A DNA stretch of 64,000 nucleotides from Paenibacillus methanolicus (GTDB taxonomy: Bacteria > Bacillota > Bacilli > Paenibacillales > Paenibacillaceae), in assembly GCF_008124765.1 (NCBI RefSeq), contig NZ_VNHS01000001.1, forward strand, positions 1 to 64,000, written 5' to 3'. The notes beneath the pieces were generated by a model. It did no database searches and was not told where the DNA came from. It worked only from the letters and a program-made list of their open reading frames with translations. Positions 1 through 10,013 of the stretch are shown here, in pieces; the first letter of the stretch is position 1, and the number at the start of each line of letters is the position of its first letter. The position numbers and the translations under genes are program-made.

Positions 1-460
1 CAAAGAACGTACGGAAAGCGGTTATGAACTTCGCCATCGCCATTACCGCAGTGCTAGCTGCGAAGGATGCCCACTCAAGGTAAACTGCACAAAGGTAGCT
101 GGTGATCGTGAGATTAAAGTGAGCCTGGACTATCTTCGCTACAAACAACGGGCACGCGAACGCTTGAAGAGCGAAGAAGGCTACGCGCTTTCAGTTCGGC
201 GGATGCATGAACCCGAAAGCGTATTTGGACAGATAAAGAACAACCGGGGATTCCGAAGATTCCTGCTTCGCGGCTTGCCAAAAGTGAGCCTGGAGGTCGG
301 GTGGCTTTCGCTCGCCCATAATTTGTTGAAGAAAGCCGCAGTGGACCGAAAATGGCAAATGGCGTCACAGGGATAAGACCCTGTAACGCCATTTTTCATG
401 CAATTGGAGGCCATTCGAAGTTAGAAGACATTTTACTTAAACCCTTTTGAGACGGCCCCT
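1..460 (+). mobile_element. Right end of an IS1182-type insertion sequence
   Basis: The window opens inside a transposase reading frame that stops at 376. About 70 bases further on, at 444-460, lies a terminal-repeat-like sequence; on the other strand it reads GGGGCCGTCTCAAAAGG, the style of end (ggggctgtctcaaaa) common in IS1182/IS4-like elements. The left end is outside the window, so neither completeness nor a target duplication can be judged. The exact outer boundary, near 460-461, is inferred from that motif. Confidence 0.6.
2..376 (+). CDS. IS1182-family transposase, C-terminal part (partial)
   Basis: This is the C-terminal 124 residues of a DDE transposase; the start lies outside the window. 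A zinc-ribbon-like Cys cluster (CEGCPLKVNC) comes first. It is followed by the late-catalytic-domain signature of IS1182 proteins: the glutamate-containing RMHEPESVFGQIKNNRGFRRF segment, then a short helical tail with SLAHNLLKK. In this family the glutamate of the E-x-x-F-G-x-I-K motif completes the DDE triad. The reading frame is open from base 2 to the stop with no internal damage, so this end could belong to an intact copy. Nothing ties it functionally to the neighbouring genes. Confidence 0.85.
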   Translation, partial: KERTESGYELRHRHYRSASCEGCPLKVNCTKVAGDREIKVSLDYLRYKQRARERLKSEEGYALSVRRMHEPESVFGQIKNNRGFRRFLLRGLPKVSLEVGWLSLAHNLLKKAAVDRKWQMASQG

Positions 461-623
461 TTTTTGTTCCGCGAAAATGTGGGATATATTTCAAATTAAC
501 GTTTACATGGGAACATATGTTTGGTAGTATAAATTGGCAAGATGACAAGAAAGGAGAGGTTCAAAGTTAAAGCGGAACGCGCCGATAGCCAGCCGAGACC
601 ACGAATGCATTCGGCGCGGGGCG

Positions 624-1079
624 TTACGCCCGGCTGCGCTTCGGACGATCCGCATGCGAGTGCAATCGCGTCGGCGGAGCATCTTGCCTGCCTTTTGTTA
701 CGGCCGACGGCGGATCGACGATGGCGCTTCCATCAGACGGCGTTTCCTTAGCGAAACAGCCGTTCAATCGTTCCAGCTCCCGCTGTTCCTCGTAGAGATC
801 CCAGTAGATGCCGCTCAGGGGAGGCGGGTCGTCTTCGTCCTCGCGGGTGAAGTCGATGACGATCGTTTTGGCGCGGCGGCCGGACGGACGGGCATATGTT
901 CTGCGGTATAGCAGGATGACGCAGAGAAGAAGAAGGAGCGTTACAAGCATCGATTGGCCGATATCCGTCTCTCCCGTCATGCCGATAACAAGGGAGGCGA
1001 ATACGATCGCGGGAACAAGCAAGAAGTAGATGGCGGCCAAGGTAAGCAATCGCTCCAGCCGCCGGAACCATATTCGCAT
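624..1079 (-). CDS. Small membrane protein of unknown function
   Basis: A 151-residue protein with two hydrophobic segments near the N terminus (about residues 12-33 and 43-60), then a basic and acidic cytoplasmic tail with a DEDDPPP stretch and many Glu/Arg residues. I do not recognise a family. The ATG at 1079 is chosen because GAGGTG lies six bases upstream; a GTG at 1088 in the same frame is possible but that GTG is part of the Shine-Dalgarno motif. The gene stands alone, pointing toward the insertion sequence. The last 30 or so residues are low in hydrophobicity and look disordered. That it is a real gene is supported by the good ribosome site and the membrane pattern, not by homology. 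Confidence 0.55.
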   Translation of the reverse strand: MRIWFRRLERLLTLAAIYFLLVPAIVFASLVIGMTGETDIGQSMLVTLLLLLCVILLYRRTYARPSGRRAKTIVIDFTREDEDDPPPLSGIYWDLYEEQRELERLNGCFAKETPSDGSAIVDPPSAVTKGRQDAPPTRLHSHADRPKRSRA

Positions 1080-1324
1080 AAGCAGCACCTCGCCCTGATG
1101 ATACTTTTAACCTATGCGCGAAGGGGTTATCCGCATTTCTGGCCGGGCTATTCTCTTCCGATCGGGCGAGCGCCGGAGTCGGCACCTGGCGGTGAGAGAG
1201 AACGCACGGCATTGTACACGTTGACCAAATAAGCAGCAGGTTCGATTTACAAAATCATAGAGATTGTCATAGCCTAGTTTCTGGTACACTAGTTTCATAG
1301 TTTTTCCATACTAGGAGGATGATT

Positions 1325-4300
1325 ATGGGATTCAGATCTTCTTGGAAATCCAACGTGCTCAAAACATCGCTCGCCCTCGCGCTTGCGGTGCCGGCGCCTT
1401 TCCTGTCCCTCGGAAGCCTGCAGACGTCGCATGCGGAAGGGCCGGCTGATCCGGCGCCGTTCATTGACGCGAAGGTCGTCAATGGCAACGCGGGCAAAAA
1501 GGTGCTGTTCGATAACACGCATGCCCAAACGGCAGGCGCGGCCGACTGGGTCATCGACGGCGCCTTCTCGGACTTCGGGAACGCGCTCGCGAACAACGGC
1601 TATTACGTCAAGGAGCTGCGCAAGACGACCCCGATCACGCTTGGCGATCTGAGCGGCTACGACGTATTCGTCATTGCCGAGGCCAACGTGCCGTTCAAGA
1701 CGAGCGAGCAGGCTGCGATGCTGCAGTACGTCCAGAACGGCGGCAGCATCTTCTTCATCGGCGACCATTACAACGCAGACCGGAACAAGAACCGCTGGGA
1801 CGGCAACGAAGCGTTCAACGGCTATCGCCGCGGGGCATGGACCAACCCGGCTCAAGGGATGGATGCGGCGGAGTCCGCTTCCGCGCAGATGCAGGACGTC
1901 GCCAGCTCCGATTGGCTAGCCGATAACTTCGGCGTTCGCTTCCGCTACAACGCGCTAGGCGACATCAACGCGACGAACGTCGTCGCGCCGGAGCAATCGT
2001 TCGGCATTACCGAAGGCGTAGACGCCGTCGCGATGCACGCCGGGTCGACGATCGCCATCACCGATCCGGACAAGGCGAAGGGCATCGTATATCTGCCGGA
2101 GACGAACGAGGCCTGGCCGAATGCGGTCGACCAAGGCGTCTATAACGGCGGCGGCGTCGCGGAAGGACCGTATGTGGCGATCGCGAAGTCGGGCGCGGGC
2201 AAAGCGGCGTTCATCGGCGACTCCTCGCCGGTCGAAGACGCGACGCCGAAGTACTTGCGCGAAGATACGGGCGCGAAGAAAACGACCTATGACGGCTTCA
2301 AGGAAGTCGACGACGGCAAGCTGCTCGTCAATATGATCGATTGGCTGGCGAAGAAGGAGAGCTACGCGGAGCTGTCCGAGGTCGACGGTCTTCAGCTCGA
2401 TCAGCCGACCGCCCTGCTGCCCTTCGAGGAGCCGGCCGCTTCGACCGAGCCGAAGGCCGAGCCATGGGCGGCGCCGAACGCGGGCTACAAGTGGTATGAC
2501 CGCAGCACGTTCAAGCCGGGCTCGTATGGCGGACCGGCGGCGACGGCGAGCGCCGCGTACAGCTTCTTGCACCAGGCGGTGCTTCCGAACGCGGCTGATT
2601 TCCAAATTCGGATCGTCATCGATAATTTGCCTGCCAATACGACGGTATCCGGTTATCAGGCCGGCATCTACCTGGTCAGCGGCGGCGCGCAAATCGCCAA
2701 ATTCCAGAACGCCGACGGCACGTGGCCGGCGACGGAAGCTTATAGCGCGAACTTCAGCCTGACCTCGGATTCGAAAGGGCACGCGTATAAAGATTTGACC
2801 GTGCGCATCAAGCCGGGCACGACGGCGGCCGCGAACCTGCGTCTGCGCCAGAACGGCTCGAATCTGAAGACGGCGGCCGTGACGCTGGGCAACGTGCCGG
2901 CTGAGCCGCTGCCAGAAGAGCAGAACCCGATTCCGGCCAAAATCGAGATAGCGGAAGCGCGCGCTAAGACAGTCGGCACCGTCGTGACGGTCGAAGGCGT
3001 CGTGACGACCGAGCCGGGCGCGTTCGGCGGACAAGCGTTCTATCTGCAGGACGAATCGGCCGGACTGTATGTCTTCCAAAGTCTGAGCGGCTTCCATGCC
3101 GGCGACAAGATCAAAATAACGGCGCCGACGGCGCTGTATAATACGGAGCTCGAGCTCGTCGACCCGGTCGCGATCGAGAAGACCGGCACGGCCGCGCTTC
3201 CGGCGGCGAAGACGGTCGACACGGTTAACGACGCGAATCAAGGTCAGTTGGTAGAGCTGCGCGACGCGACGATCGCGAATATCATCGCCGCGTCTCCGGC
3301 CGGTTCGTTCGAATTCGATGCGGTCAAAGGCGACGCGAGCACGCATGTACGCGTGGATGGACGTACAGGTTTGACGCTGGCGACGTTCCCGTACCAGGCG
3401 GGGCAGAAGGTCAGCATTCAAGGCGTCGCGGCGATCTTCAAAGGCGTGTATCAGCTTAAGCCGCGCGGCATCGCCGATTTTGCGGCGGCGTCCGACACGG
3501 CTGCTCCGATCACGAAGGCATCCGCATCCCCTACGGCTAACGCGAACGGATGGCATAACGGGGATGTCGTGCTGACGCTTGCGGCGACCGATAACGGCAG
3601 CGAGCCGATTACGACGACGTATGCCGTGAACGGCGGCGTATCCGCTGTCTATACGGGACCGGTTACGATTGCCGAAGAAGGCGTCCATAACGTGTCGTTC
3701 GCTTCCGCCGACGCCGCGGGCAACCAAGAAGCGGCTCAATCGATTGAAGTGAAGCTGGACAAGACGGCGCCGAGCGCCAGCTTGACCCAATCCGGCGGCG
3801 CCATCGGCGACGTGTCGGACGCGGATACGCTCAAGTTCGAACTGGTTAGCGCAGACGCCGTCTCGGGCGTCGCCTCGGAGACGCTGCTGCTCGACGGCGC
3901 GGTCATCGCGGAAGGTCAAGTCGTCCAGGCATCGAGCCTCGGCGAAGGCGAGCACGCGGTTAGCTACGCGGTGGTCGACGCGGCGGGCAACAAGACCGAA
4001 GCGACGGTTACCTTCCGGGTGAAATCGTCCACGACCGTATCCACGGGCAAACCGGGCAAGCCGGTGCTCTCTAGCACAAGCGGTCAATCCGGTCTGAAGG
4101 ACGGCAACTATACGGTCACGATGAACATGTGGTGGGGGAATAACGGCACGCGGCTGAACGTCTACGAGAACGGCGTGCTCGTGCATACTCAATCGTTGAC
4201 GGACGCAGCGCCGTCCGCCCAAACCGCGAAGTTCAACGTGAGCGGCAAAGCGAACGGCACGTACGCCTACACGGCGGAGCTGAGCAACAAGTACGGCACG

Positions 4301-4621
4301 ACCGGCAGCGAACCGTTGGTCGTTCAAGTGACGGACGCCGCGCCGGGTAAGCCAGTCCTGTCGCACGATAACTGGGACGGCGACGGCAGCTTCCGCGTGA
4401 CGATGAACATGTGGTGGGGCACGAATGCGACCGAGTACCGGTTGTACGAGAACGGCCAGCTGATCGATTCGACTGCGCTGGCAGCCGCGACGCCGGGCGC
4501 GCAGAGCGCGGTCACCGCGATGAACGGCAAGGCGCCTGGCGTCTACGAATACGAGGCGGTGTTGGTCAACGCGGCGGGCACGACGAGCAGCGCGAAGATC
4601 ACTGTTCAGGTAACGAAGTAA
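1325..4621 (+). CDS. Large secreted multidomain protein (GATase-like, OB-fold, Ig repeats)
   Basis: A 1098-residue exported protein with a signal peptide over about the first 36 residues (charged start, hydrophobic core, cleavage near SHA-EG). Domains in order: a DUF4350/GATase-like alpha-beta domain (about 45-340, with an IFFIGDHYN loop); a beta-sandwich segment (about 385-535); an OB-fold domain of the type found in YhcR-like nucleases (about 545-720); an Ig/FN3-like domain with DKTAP (about 730-900); and two tandem repeats of about 95 residues sharing TMNMWWG and YENG, resembling chitinase N-terminal Ig modules. No catalytic site is certain. The ATG at 1325 is preferred over 1319, because AGGAGG at 1313-1318 abuts the first ATG. 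It is monocistronic with a strong terminator. A role in binding or processing polymers at the cell surface is a guess. Confidence 0.75.
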   Translation: MGFRSSWKSNVLKTSLALALAVPAPFLSLGSLQTSHAEGPADPAPFIDAKVVNGNAGKKVLFDNTHAQTAGAADWVIDGAFSDFGNALANNGYYVKELRKTTPITLGDLSGYDVFVIAEANVPFKTSEQAAMLQYVQNGGSIFFIGDHYNADRNKNRWDGNEAFNGYRRGAWTNPAQGMDAAESASAQMQDVASSDWLADNFGVRFRYNALGDINATNVVAPEQSFGITEGVDAVAMHAGSTIAITDPDKAKGIVYLPETNEAWPNAVDQGVYNGGGVAEGPYVAIAKSGAGKAAFIGDSSPVEDATPKYLREDTGAKKTTYDGFKEVDDGKLLVNMIDWLAKKESYAELSEVDGLQLDQPTALLPFEEPAASTEPKAEPWAAPNAGYKWYDRSTFKPGSYGGPAATASAAYSFLHQAVLPNAADFQIRIVIDNLPANTTVSGYQAGIYLVSGGAQIAKFQNADGTWPATEAYSANFSLTSDSKGHAYKDLTVRIKPGTTAAANLRLRQNGSNLKTAAVTLGNVPAEPLPEEQNPIPAKIEIAEARAKTVGTVVTVEGVVTTEPGAFGGQAFYLQDESAGLYVFQSLSGFHAGDKIKITAPTALYNTELELVDPVAIEKTGTAALPAAKTVDTVNDANQGQLVELRDATIANIIAASPAGSFEFDAVKGDASTHVRVDGRTGLTLATFPYQAGQKVSIQGVAAIFKGVYQLKPRGIADFAAASDTAAPITKASASPTANANGWHNGDVVLTLAATDNGSEPITTTYAVNGGVSAVYTGPVTIAEEGVHNVSFASADAAGNQEAAQSIEVKLDKTAPSASLTQSGGAIGDVSDADTLKFELVSADAVSGVASETLLLDGAVIAEGQVVQASSLGEGEHAVSYAVVDAAGNKTEATVTFRVKSSTTVSTGKPGKPVLSSTSGQSGLKDGNYTVTMNMWWGNNGTRLNVYENGVLVHTQSLTDAAPSAQTAKFNVSGKANGTYAYTAELSNKYGTTGSEPLVVQVTDAAPGKPVLSHDNWDGDGSFRVTMNMWWGTNATEYRLYENGQLIDSTALAAATPGAQSAVTAMNGKAPGVYEYEAVLVNAAGTTSSAKITVQVTK

Positions 4622-4646
4622 CCGAACTCATCCTTTTCCATACAGA

Positions 4647-4690
4647 AGAATCGCCGGATGTGCATGAAGCGCGTCCGGCGATTCTTTTTG
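4647..4690 (+). terminator. Rho-independent terminator after the multidomain protein
   Basis: A perfect 12-bp stem (AGAATCGCCGGA and its complement) with a 15-base loop, followed by a run of five T. It ends the transcript of the upstream secreted protein. Confidence 0.9.
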
Positions 4691-4819
4691 TTGCGAGCCG
4701 AGTCGGATGATTCGCCCAGTAATCACCTGTCACTTTTCTCTTTCCAATCCCCGATACCTTTATGTAAATACGCTGACGGGGATCACGGGCAACCTGTCCG
4801 GGGAGAAAGGAAGGCGCGC

Positions 4820-6868
4820 ATGTTCAAGTTCAGAAGCATTTCCAAAATGGCTTATTTCCTGATCGTGCCATTGCTGGCCGTCGGCATGGGAGGGATAGTC
4901 AGTTACTCCAATGTCGTGCTGCACGATACGATGGATGCCGATATCGAGAAGTATATGACCGAGCAGACGAAGGCTGTCAGCACCCTGTTGGAAGAGGATA
5001 TGCTGAAGCATGCCCGGACGGCCGAGAACTTCGCGCGCCTTCTTGAGGGCATCGATATCAAGGGGCATGATATGTCCTACTTCGAAATGATGTCGACGCA
5101 GCTGGTCAAATCGGACCCGAACACGTTCGGAGTGAGCGTGAATTTGGAGCCGAACGTTCACCGGCAAGGGGTCAAATATTTCTCGACCTACGCTTACCGC
5201 GACGGAGAGAAGATTGTGACGACGCAGGACTATAACACGCCGGAATATGATTATTTGAACCAGCCTTGGTACAAAGACGGAGCCGAAACCGACCGATCCT
5301 TCGTGTTTACCGATATTTTTTTCGATGAATTACTGAATAAATCGCTTATGACGGCGTCGGCGCCGATCCGCGATGGTAGCGGCAAGCTGATGGGCGTGAC
5401 GACGGCGGACATGGATTTGTCGACGGTGCTGGATTTGGTTAAGCGGACGACGGTCGAGCAAACGGGCTATGCGTATTTGCTGAATGGCAGCGGGGAAATC
5501 ATCGCGACCGGCAAAGGACAGGCGACGAGCGAAATGAGCGAAGCCGATGCCGCGGCGTCGAAGACCGAAATGATGAAACTGCTGGCAAGCGAGGAAGGAA
5601 TGGGCATCTTAGCGAGCGAATCGGGCGAACTCGGGGTGTTCTACAGGCAAATTCCGAATACGAACATGTACCTTTGCTTAACGGCGCCGATGTCCGAATT
5701 CATGCACACGTTGAACGACCGCATGTACGCTTCAATTGCGATCGGCGTGGTCGCAATCGCGGTATTGATCGTTATTCTTTCCTTATTCTTGCGTTATATG
5801 TCGCGAAATATCCGGAGCGTGACCGAAGCATCCAAACGGATGGCGGAAGGCGATTTCACCGGCAAGCTCGAGATGAAATCCGCCGACGAATTCGGACGCT
5901 TGGCCGATCATTTCAACCAAATGTCCGAGCGAATGAAGAAGACGATTCAAGAAGTGTCGGCCAAATCCGGCATTGTCTCCGCCACGTCGGATGAGCTTCG
6001 CCGCAATGCCGAGATCGCGAATGACGCAGCCAATACGATCGTTTCGGACGTGCTCATCATGTCTGAAGGCGCGCAGCAGCAAATGAAGGGCACGACGAAC
6101 AGCGCGACGGCGCTCAGCGAGCTGACGCTCGGCGTACAGCGGATCGCGGAGTCGTCCTCCGACGTCGCCGAGATTACAACCGACATGTATGCGCGCGCCG
6201 AGGAAGGTCGAGGCATTGTCGACCATGCGGTGGATAACATGAACGAGATCAATCAGTCGGTCAAAGCGGTAGCGGCGGCGGTGGGCCGTATGGAGAACCA
6301 TTCCGTGCGCATCGGCGAAATCATCGGCGTCATCGCCGGCATTACGAAACAGACGAATATGCTCGCGCTTAACGCGGGCATCGAAGCATCCCGCGCCGGC
6401 GAGCACGGCAAAGGTTTCGGCGTCGTCGCGTCGGAGATCGGCAAGCTGGCCGAGCAATCCAACGATTCCGCGCGGCTCATTACCGATATTATTACCGAAA
6501 TCAATCAAGATACCGCTACGGTCGTGGATCTGATGAGCAAAGGCTTGACGGACGTCGAGACCGGGACGGACACGATCCGCAGCGTCGGCGCCGCGTTCAG
6601 GCATATCGTAAGCGAAATTCAGAGCGTCAACGAGCGGATGCTCGAAATCTCCAGCTCCTCGGAGCAAATGTCCGCGGGGGCGGAACAGCTGTCCGTCAGC
6701 GGCGACGAGATGTCCCGTCTGGCTAAGAGCGCGCACGGCAAGACCGAGATGGTCAAGCGTTCTTCGCAAAGTCAGCTCGACGTCTCGAGAAGCATCGACG
6801 AATCCTCGTCGGTTCTCACGCAGCTGACGAAAGACCTCGAGGACGTCGTAAGCAAATTCAAAGTTTGA
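4820..6868 (+). CDS. Methyl-accepting chemotaxis protein with dCache sensor
   Basis: A 682-residue transmembrane chemoreceptor. A first membrane helix (about residues 9-31) is followed by an extracellular dCache-like sensor (about 35-290) holding the typical PWYKDG and [14 protein letters not shown] motifs. A second helix (about 297-318), a HAMP domain (about 318-372) and a long cytoplasmic coiled-coil signalling domain follow. The hairpin tip is canonical ([19 protein letters not shown]). dCache receptors often sense amino acids or carboxylates; the ligand here cannot be read from sequence. The start at 4820 follows GGAGAAAGGAAGG; the same frame is open further upstream but has no ribosome site there. 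The gene is alone, with a terminator on each side. It could guide cells to substrates of the nearby catabolic loci, but no site links them. Confidence 0.92.
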   Translation: MFKFRSISKMAYFLIVPLLAVGMGGIVSYSNVVLHDTMDADIEKYMTEQTKAVSTLLEEDMLKHARTAENFARLLEGIDIKGHDMSYFEMMSTQLVKSDPNTFGVSVNLEPNVHRQGVKYFSTYAYRDGEKIVTTQDYNTPEYDYLNQPWYKDGAETDRSFVFTDIFFDELLNKSLMTASAPIRDGSGKLMGVTTADMDLSTVLDLVKRTTVEQTGYAYLLNGSGEIIATGKGQATSEMSEADAAASKTEMMKLLASEEGMGILASESGELGVFYRQIPNTNMYLCLTAPMSEFMHTLNDRMYASIAIGVVAIAVLIVILSLFLRYMSRNIRSVTEASKRMAEGDFTGKLEMKSADEFGRLADHFNQMSERMKKTIQEVSAKSGIVSATSDELRRNAEIANDAANTIVSDVLIMSEGAQQQMKGTTNSATALSELTLGVQRIAESSSDVAEITTDMYARAEEGRGIVDHAVDNMNEINQSVKAVAAAVGRMENHSVRIGEIIGVIAGITKQTNMLALNAGIEASRAGEHGKGFGVVASEIGKLAEQSNDSARLITDIITEINQDTATVVDLMSKGLTDVETGTDTIRSVGAAFRHIVSEIQSVNERMLEISSSSEQMSAGAEQLSVSGDEMSRLAKSAHGKTEMVKRSSQSQLDVSRSIDESSSVLTQLTKDLEDVVSKFKV

Positions 6869-6892
6869 TCCCAATTAAAATCGTTGCCGGAG

Positions 6893-6922
6893 CCTCTGCC
6901 CTACTCAGGGCGGAGGTTTTTT
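6893..6922 (+). terminator. Rho-independent terminator after the chemoreceptor gene
   Basis: CCTCTGCCCT pairs with AGGGCGGAGG (one G-T pair) around a four-base loop, followed directly by six T. Confidence 0.88.
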
Positions 6923-6953
6923 GTTCGCGTCGCGATCCCGCCGCTGCGAGCGG

Positions 6954-6971
6954 TACTAGCGAAAGTTAGTA
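6954..6971. promoter_or_regulatory. Short dyad TACTA-N8-TAGTA, possible operator
   Basis: An inverted repeat in the only promoter space of the FAD-oxidase gene that starts at 7038. The arms are short (five bases). No regulator is obvious nearby, so this is a weak candidate. Confidence 0.25.
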
Positions 6972-7037
6972 CTAGGTGAGCTCGCGCGGCTGGCGGATAA
7001 TGGTACGATACGGGCGTTTGAGAGAAGGAGGCTCCTT

Positions 7038-8480
7038 ATGAAAAAAACGTTCGCGCTCGCGCTGCTCGCCGCCTTATGCCTGCACACTTACGCGCGCTTC
7101 CAATCGCCGGACCAGGACCCGTACCTGATAACCGATTACAGCCGGCTTCATCCGGTCAAAGTGAGCAGAGTCGTCGCGGGCAAGGAAGAAGAGCAGCTTC
7201 GGAACCTGGTACGGGAGGCGCGCGACAAAGGGCTGACGATCTCGATCGCCGGCCAGCGCCACAGCCAAGGCGGGCACACCTACTATAAAGACGGCGTCGT
7301 ACTCGATATGACCGCGTTCAATCACGTATTGGATTTCGATCCCGTCCGCCGCACGATCCGCGTTCAAGCCGGCGCCACATGGGGCGACGTGCAAGACTAT
7401 ATCAATCCGCACGGCTTGTCCGTGAAGACGATGCAGTCCCAGAATATATTCTCGATCGGCGGCTCGCTCAGCGTGAACGCGCACGGCCGGGATATTCGCA
7501 ACGGCTCGCTGATCGCGAGCGTCGAATCGTTCCGGCTTATGAACGCGCAAGGCGAGACGATCCAAGTCAGCCGAACCGAGAATGCGGCCTTGTTCCCGCT
7601 CGTCATCGGCGGCTATGGGTTGTTTGGCATTATCGTGGACGTTACGCTGCGTTTAACGGACGACGAGCTGTACCGGACGCGGACGGATACGATGGACGTG
7701 TACGCATATCATTCATATTTCGAACGAGAGGTACTCGGCAATCCGGACGTGCGCATGCATCTAGCGCGGATATCGGTAGCGCCGGACCGTTTTCTGACCG
7801 ATATGTATGCCATCAATTATGTGCGAGAAGATTCCGTGCCGCTGCAGGCGCATAACCGGCTTCGGGAAAGGGAGAGCGGCGTGCTGCCCGCCAAAATCAT
7901 GTTCGGAATAAGCCGCAAGTCCGACTGGGGCAAAGATGCGTTGTGGACGATGCAAAAAGCGCTGTTCGAAAGAGAGAAGGGGCAGCTTATCTCCCGCAAT
8001 AACGCAATGCGATCGGAGTCGGCCTTCATGGACTATCAGAGCGCCACCGATCACGACTTGCTGCAGGAATATTTCATCCCCGTGGATCGATTCGCCGGAT
8101 TTATCGACGATTTCCGAAGCGTGCTGGCGAGAGAACGGCTGAATCTATTGAATATTACCGTACGCTACGTCAATCGCGACGAGGAAGCCGCGTTATCCTA
8201 TGCTACCGATGATATGTTCGCGTTGGTGTGTCTGTTCAACGTCCCGCTCTCCGAGGAAGGGCAAGCGCATACAAAGCAGGCCATTCAATCCGTCATCGAC
8301 CGCGTGCTCGCGCACAAGGGGACGTATTATTTGCCTTACGCCGCATATCCGAGCGCCGCGCAGTTTCATGCCGCCTATCCAGGCGCGGCGGCGTTCTTCC
8401 GGGCTAAGGAGCAGGCGGATCCGGCTGCGCGGTTCGTCAACTATTTCTATGAGGACTACGGAAAGGATGCGCGTCGATGA
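7038..8480 (+). CDS. FAD-linked oxidase, PCMH/BBE-like, with N-terminal hydrophobic segment
   Basis: A 480-residue protein of the FAD_binding_4 (PCMH) superfamily, which oxidises sugars, lactones, alcohols or hydroxy acids. The FAD domain spans about residues 45-225; visible motifs include AGQRHSQGG, VQAGATWGDVQ and the loop FSIGGSLSVNAHGRD. The C-terminal substrate domain includes a conserved NYFYEDYG end typical of lactone-oxidase-like members. Residues 1-19 form a signal peptide or anchor (MKKTFALALLAALCLHTYA), so the enzyme probably works outside the membrane or tethered to it. The ribosome site AAGGAGG precedes the ATG. The downstream MFS gene overlaps its stop by four bases, indicating a two-gene operon. 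The substrate is unknown. Confidence 0.8.
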   Translation: MKKTFALALLAALCLHTYARFQSPDQDPYLITDYSRLHPVKVSRVVAGKEEEQLRNLVREARDKGLTISIAGQRHSQGGHTYYKDGVVLDMTAFNHVLDFDPVRRTIRVQAGATWGDVQDYINPHGLSVKTMQSQNIFSIGGSLSVNAHGRDIRNGSLIASVESFRLMNAQGETIQVSRTENAALFPLVIGGYGLFGIIVDVTLRLTDDELYRTRTDTMDVYAYHSYFEREVLGNPDVRMHLARISVAPDRFLTDMYAINYVREDSVPLQAHNRLRERESGVLPAKIMFGISRKSDWGKDALWTMQKALFEREKGQLISRNNAMRSESAFMDYQSATDHDLLQEYFIPVDRFAGFIDDFRSVLARERLNLLNITVRYVNRDEEAALSYATDDMFALVCLFNVPLSEEGQAHTKQAIQSVIDRVLAHKGTYYLPYAAYPSAAQFHAAYPGAAAFFRAKEQADPAARFVNYFYEDYGKDARR

Positions 8481-9028
8481 ACATCAGGTGGTTAATCCGC
8501 TCGCAAACGATGGTGACGCTGGCTGCGGGAATGATCTATCCGTATTACTTGCTGTTTCTAAAAAATCTCGGCAACAGCTTCACGAAGTATGGCTTGGCAT
8601 TCGCGGTATTCACGATCAGCTCGGCAATCGCGTCCCAGTGGCTGGCCCGAAGCGTGGACCGGCACGGCAAACGAATGCTTGTCGCAAGTTCGATCGGCAT
8701 GATGGCCGCCATGGCTGCGTTCCCCTGGGTTATGAGCTACACCGTGGTGCTTCTGCTTCAGTTGTTGATGGGCGTCTGCTGCGCCATGCAGAAGATCAGC
8801 GAACGCACGCTGCTCGCCGACCTGACGGAACGAGGGAATCGGGGCAAGACGATGGGGGAGTATCAATTCTGGACGTCCGTCGCCTCCGGCTTGGCGGTCG
8901 TATTCGGCGGATATTTGATCGATCTGCTGACCATTGACGCCTTGTTCTATGTCAGCGCCGCGATCTATGGGGCGAGCGCTTGGGCGACATGGCGGAACAA
9001 TGGACGCGGATCAGCCTCGGCAGAGTAG
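8477..9028 (+). CDS. Half-size MFS-type membrane protein
   Basis: A 183-residue protein with about six hydrophobic segments and an MFS-like loop between the second and third helices (ARSVDRHGKRM, resembling the family's G-x-x-x-D-R-x-G-R/K-R motif). Normal MFS permeases have 12-14 helices and about 400 residues, so this is one half, complete from ATG to stop. The start overlaps the stop of the FAD-oxidase gene (ATGA), meaning translational coupling. It could be a natural six-helix protein that pairs with itself, or the surviving half of a truncated permease. No second half is present downstream; the next 150 bases are non-coding. Confidence 0.65.
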   Translation: MNIRWLIRSQTMVTLAAGMIYPYYLLFLKNLGNSFTKYGLAFAVFTISSAIASQWLARSVDRHGKRMLVASSIGMMAAMAAFPWVMSYTVVLLLQLLMGVCCAMQKISERTLLADLTERGNRGKTMGEYQFWTSVASGLAVVFGGYLIDLLTIDALFYVSAAIYGASAWATWRNNGRGSASAE

Positions 9029-9179
9029 ATGGAGCTTCGTCCGATACCGAAATTCGAGAAGTCGCCAGGTCGTTGTGCAACCGTCCAACGAACGGATAGA
9101 AGCGGCATGACCGATCTTAAGGGTGCTATACTAGGGAGGAACAAGACCCTTTGACCGACGAATAGAGGAGAATCGCAGT

Positions 9180-9701
9180 ATGAAGCCAGACCGTATGTTA
9201 TCCCGCTTTCTAACCTTGTCGCAGCATTATATAACCGAGATGGACGCATACACATGGGATGAATTTAACCGGAAGCCATCTAAAGACTCTTGGTCCCTCG
9301 GCGAAATGTACAGCCATGTCATTAACACCGGATTCCTTCAAATGCAATCGCTCCATGCCTGTCTGCATGGGCCGGAGAACCGGGAAGCGAAGAAGACGAC
9401 CGTCGGTAAAATCGTCTATCTGATCGGCGGCATCCCTCCGATCAGAGCGAAGGTGCCGAAATCCGCGGAAGGGACCGCGAGCGTGCCGGCCGACAAGCAG
9501 GAGTTGATCGACAATATGGCCAAGCTGCGCCGGCAGATGGAAGAAGCGCTGCCGCTCGTGCTGGGGGCTTCGCCGGACCGCAAAGTGGAGCATCCCTATT
9601 TTGGCTACATTAACGCGAAGGAATGGTATCATCATATCGTCATGCACGTGGCGCATCATTTGCGCCAGAAGCGCCGGGTCGATGCTTTCTTGAAACGATA
9701 G
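9180..9701 (+). CDS. DinB-family (YfiT/DinB_2) putative metal-dependent protein
   Basis: A 173-residue four-helix-bundle protein of the DinB/YfiT superfamily, which includes thiol-transferases using mycothiol or bacillithiol and many uncharacterised stress proteins. The metal-binding histidine pattern is visible: H46 in the MYSHV helix and H152/H156 in YHHIVMHVAHH near the C terminus. The W-x-x-x-E/N-F-N-x-K-P-S opening is also typical. The ATG at 9180 follows AGAGGAGA. A TATACT-like -10 lies at about 9127, so the gene probably has its own promoter. The substrate is unknown. Confidence 0.8.
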   Translation: MKPDRMLSRFLTLSQHYITEMDAYTWDEFNRKPSKDSWSLGEMYSHVINTGFLQMQSLHACLHGPENREAKKTTVGKIVYLIGGIPPIRAKVPKSAEGTASVPADKQELIDNMAKLRRQMEEALPLVLGASPDRKVEHPYFGYINAKEWYHHIVMHVAHHLRQKRRVDAFLKR

Positions 9702-9823
9702 GCCGACGTTGTAGAGGTCGCCGGGACGGTTAACTGATCCGGCGGCTTTCGCGCGTCCAAGCGGAACACGGGGAGACGGCCAAAGCCTGCGATGGTCATC
9801 GTTAAAAACGTAATAATAACATA

Positions 9824-9859
9824 TAGACTTATCGAAGATATTATGGATATAATAAGTCT
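9824..9859 (+). promoter_or_regulatory. Promoter with overlapping 8-bp dyad (operator candidate)
   Basis: TAGACT at 9824-9829 and TATAAT at 9848-9853, spaced 18 bases, form a sigma-A-type promoter. An inverted repeat AGACTTAT (9825-9832) and ATAAGTCT (9852-9859) overlaps the -35 and flanks the -10, so a bound dimer would block polymerase. It lies about 160 bases ahead of the flavoprotein gene at 10014. The regulator is not known. Confidence 0.55.
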
Positions 9860-10013
9860 GTAATTAACATTAACTCATGGCGAAGAGGACTGGGAGCTGG
9901 GCTTTTTCGGCTTAACGGACTACTTGCACATGCAGTTCATAGGGCATCTGACTGGACGGAGCGCTGTGTTGCCGTATCAGAGACATTATTACTCGATAAA
10001 GGATGGGATTACA

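Noticed and set aside
497..508. TTAACGTTTACA near the insertion-sequence end as a member of the LacI operator set
   Set aside because: It is far from the regulon, asymmetric, and not placed before a fitting gene.
542..751. Plus-strand frame of 69 codons after the insertion sequence, behind a TATAAA-like box
   Set aside because: Composition is not protein-like, and it overlaps the minus-strand membrane protein gene, which has the better ribosome site.
1955..4366. Very long minus-strand reading frame opposite the secreted multidomain protein
   Set aside because: It is Arg-rich, without domains or ribosome site, and is the GC-driven mirror of a clear gene with signal peptide on the plus strand.
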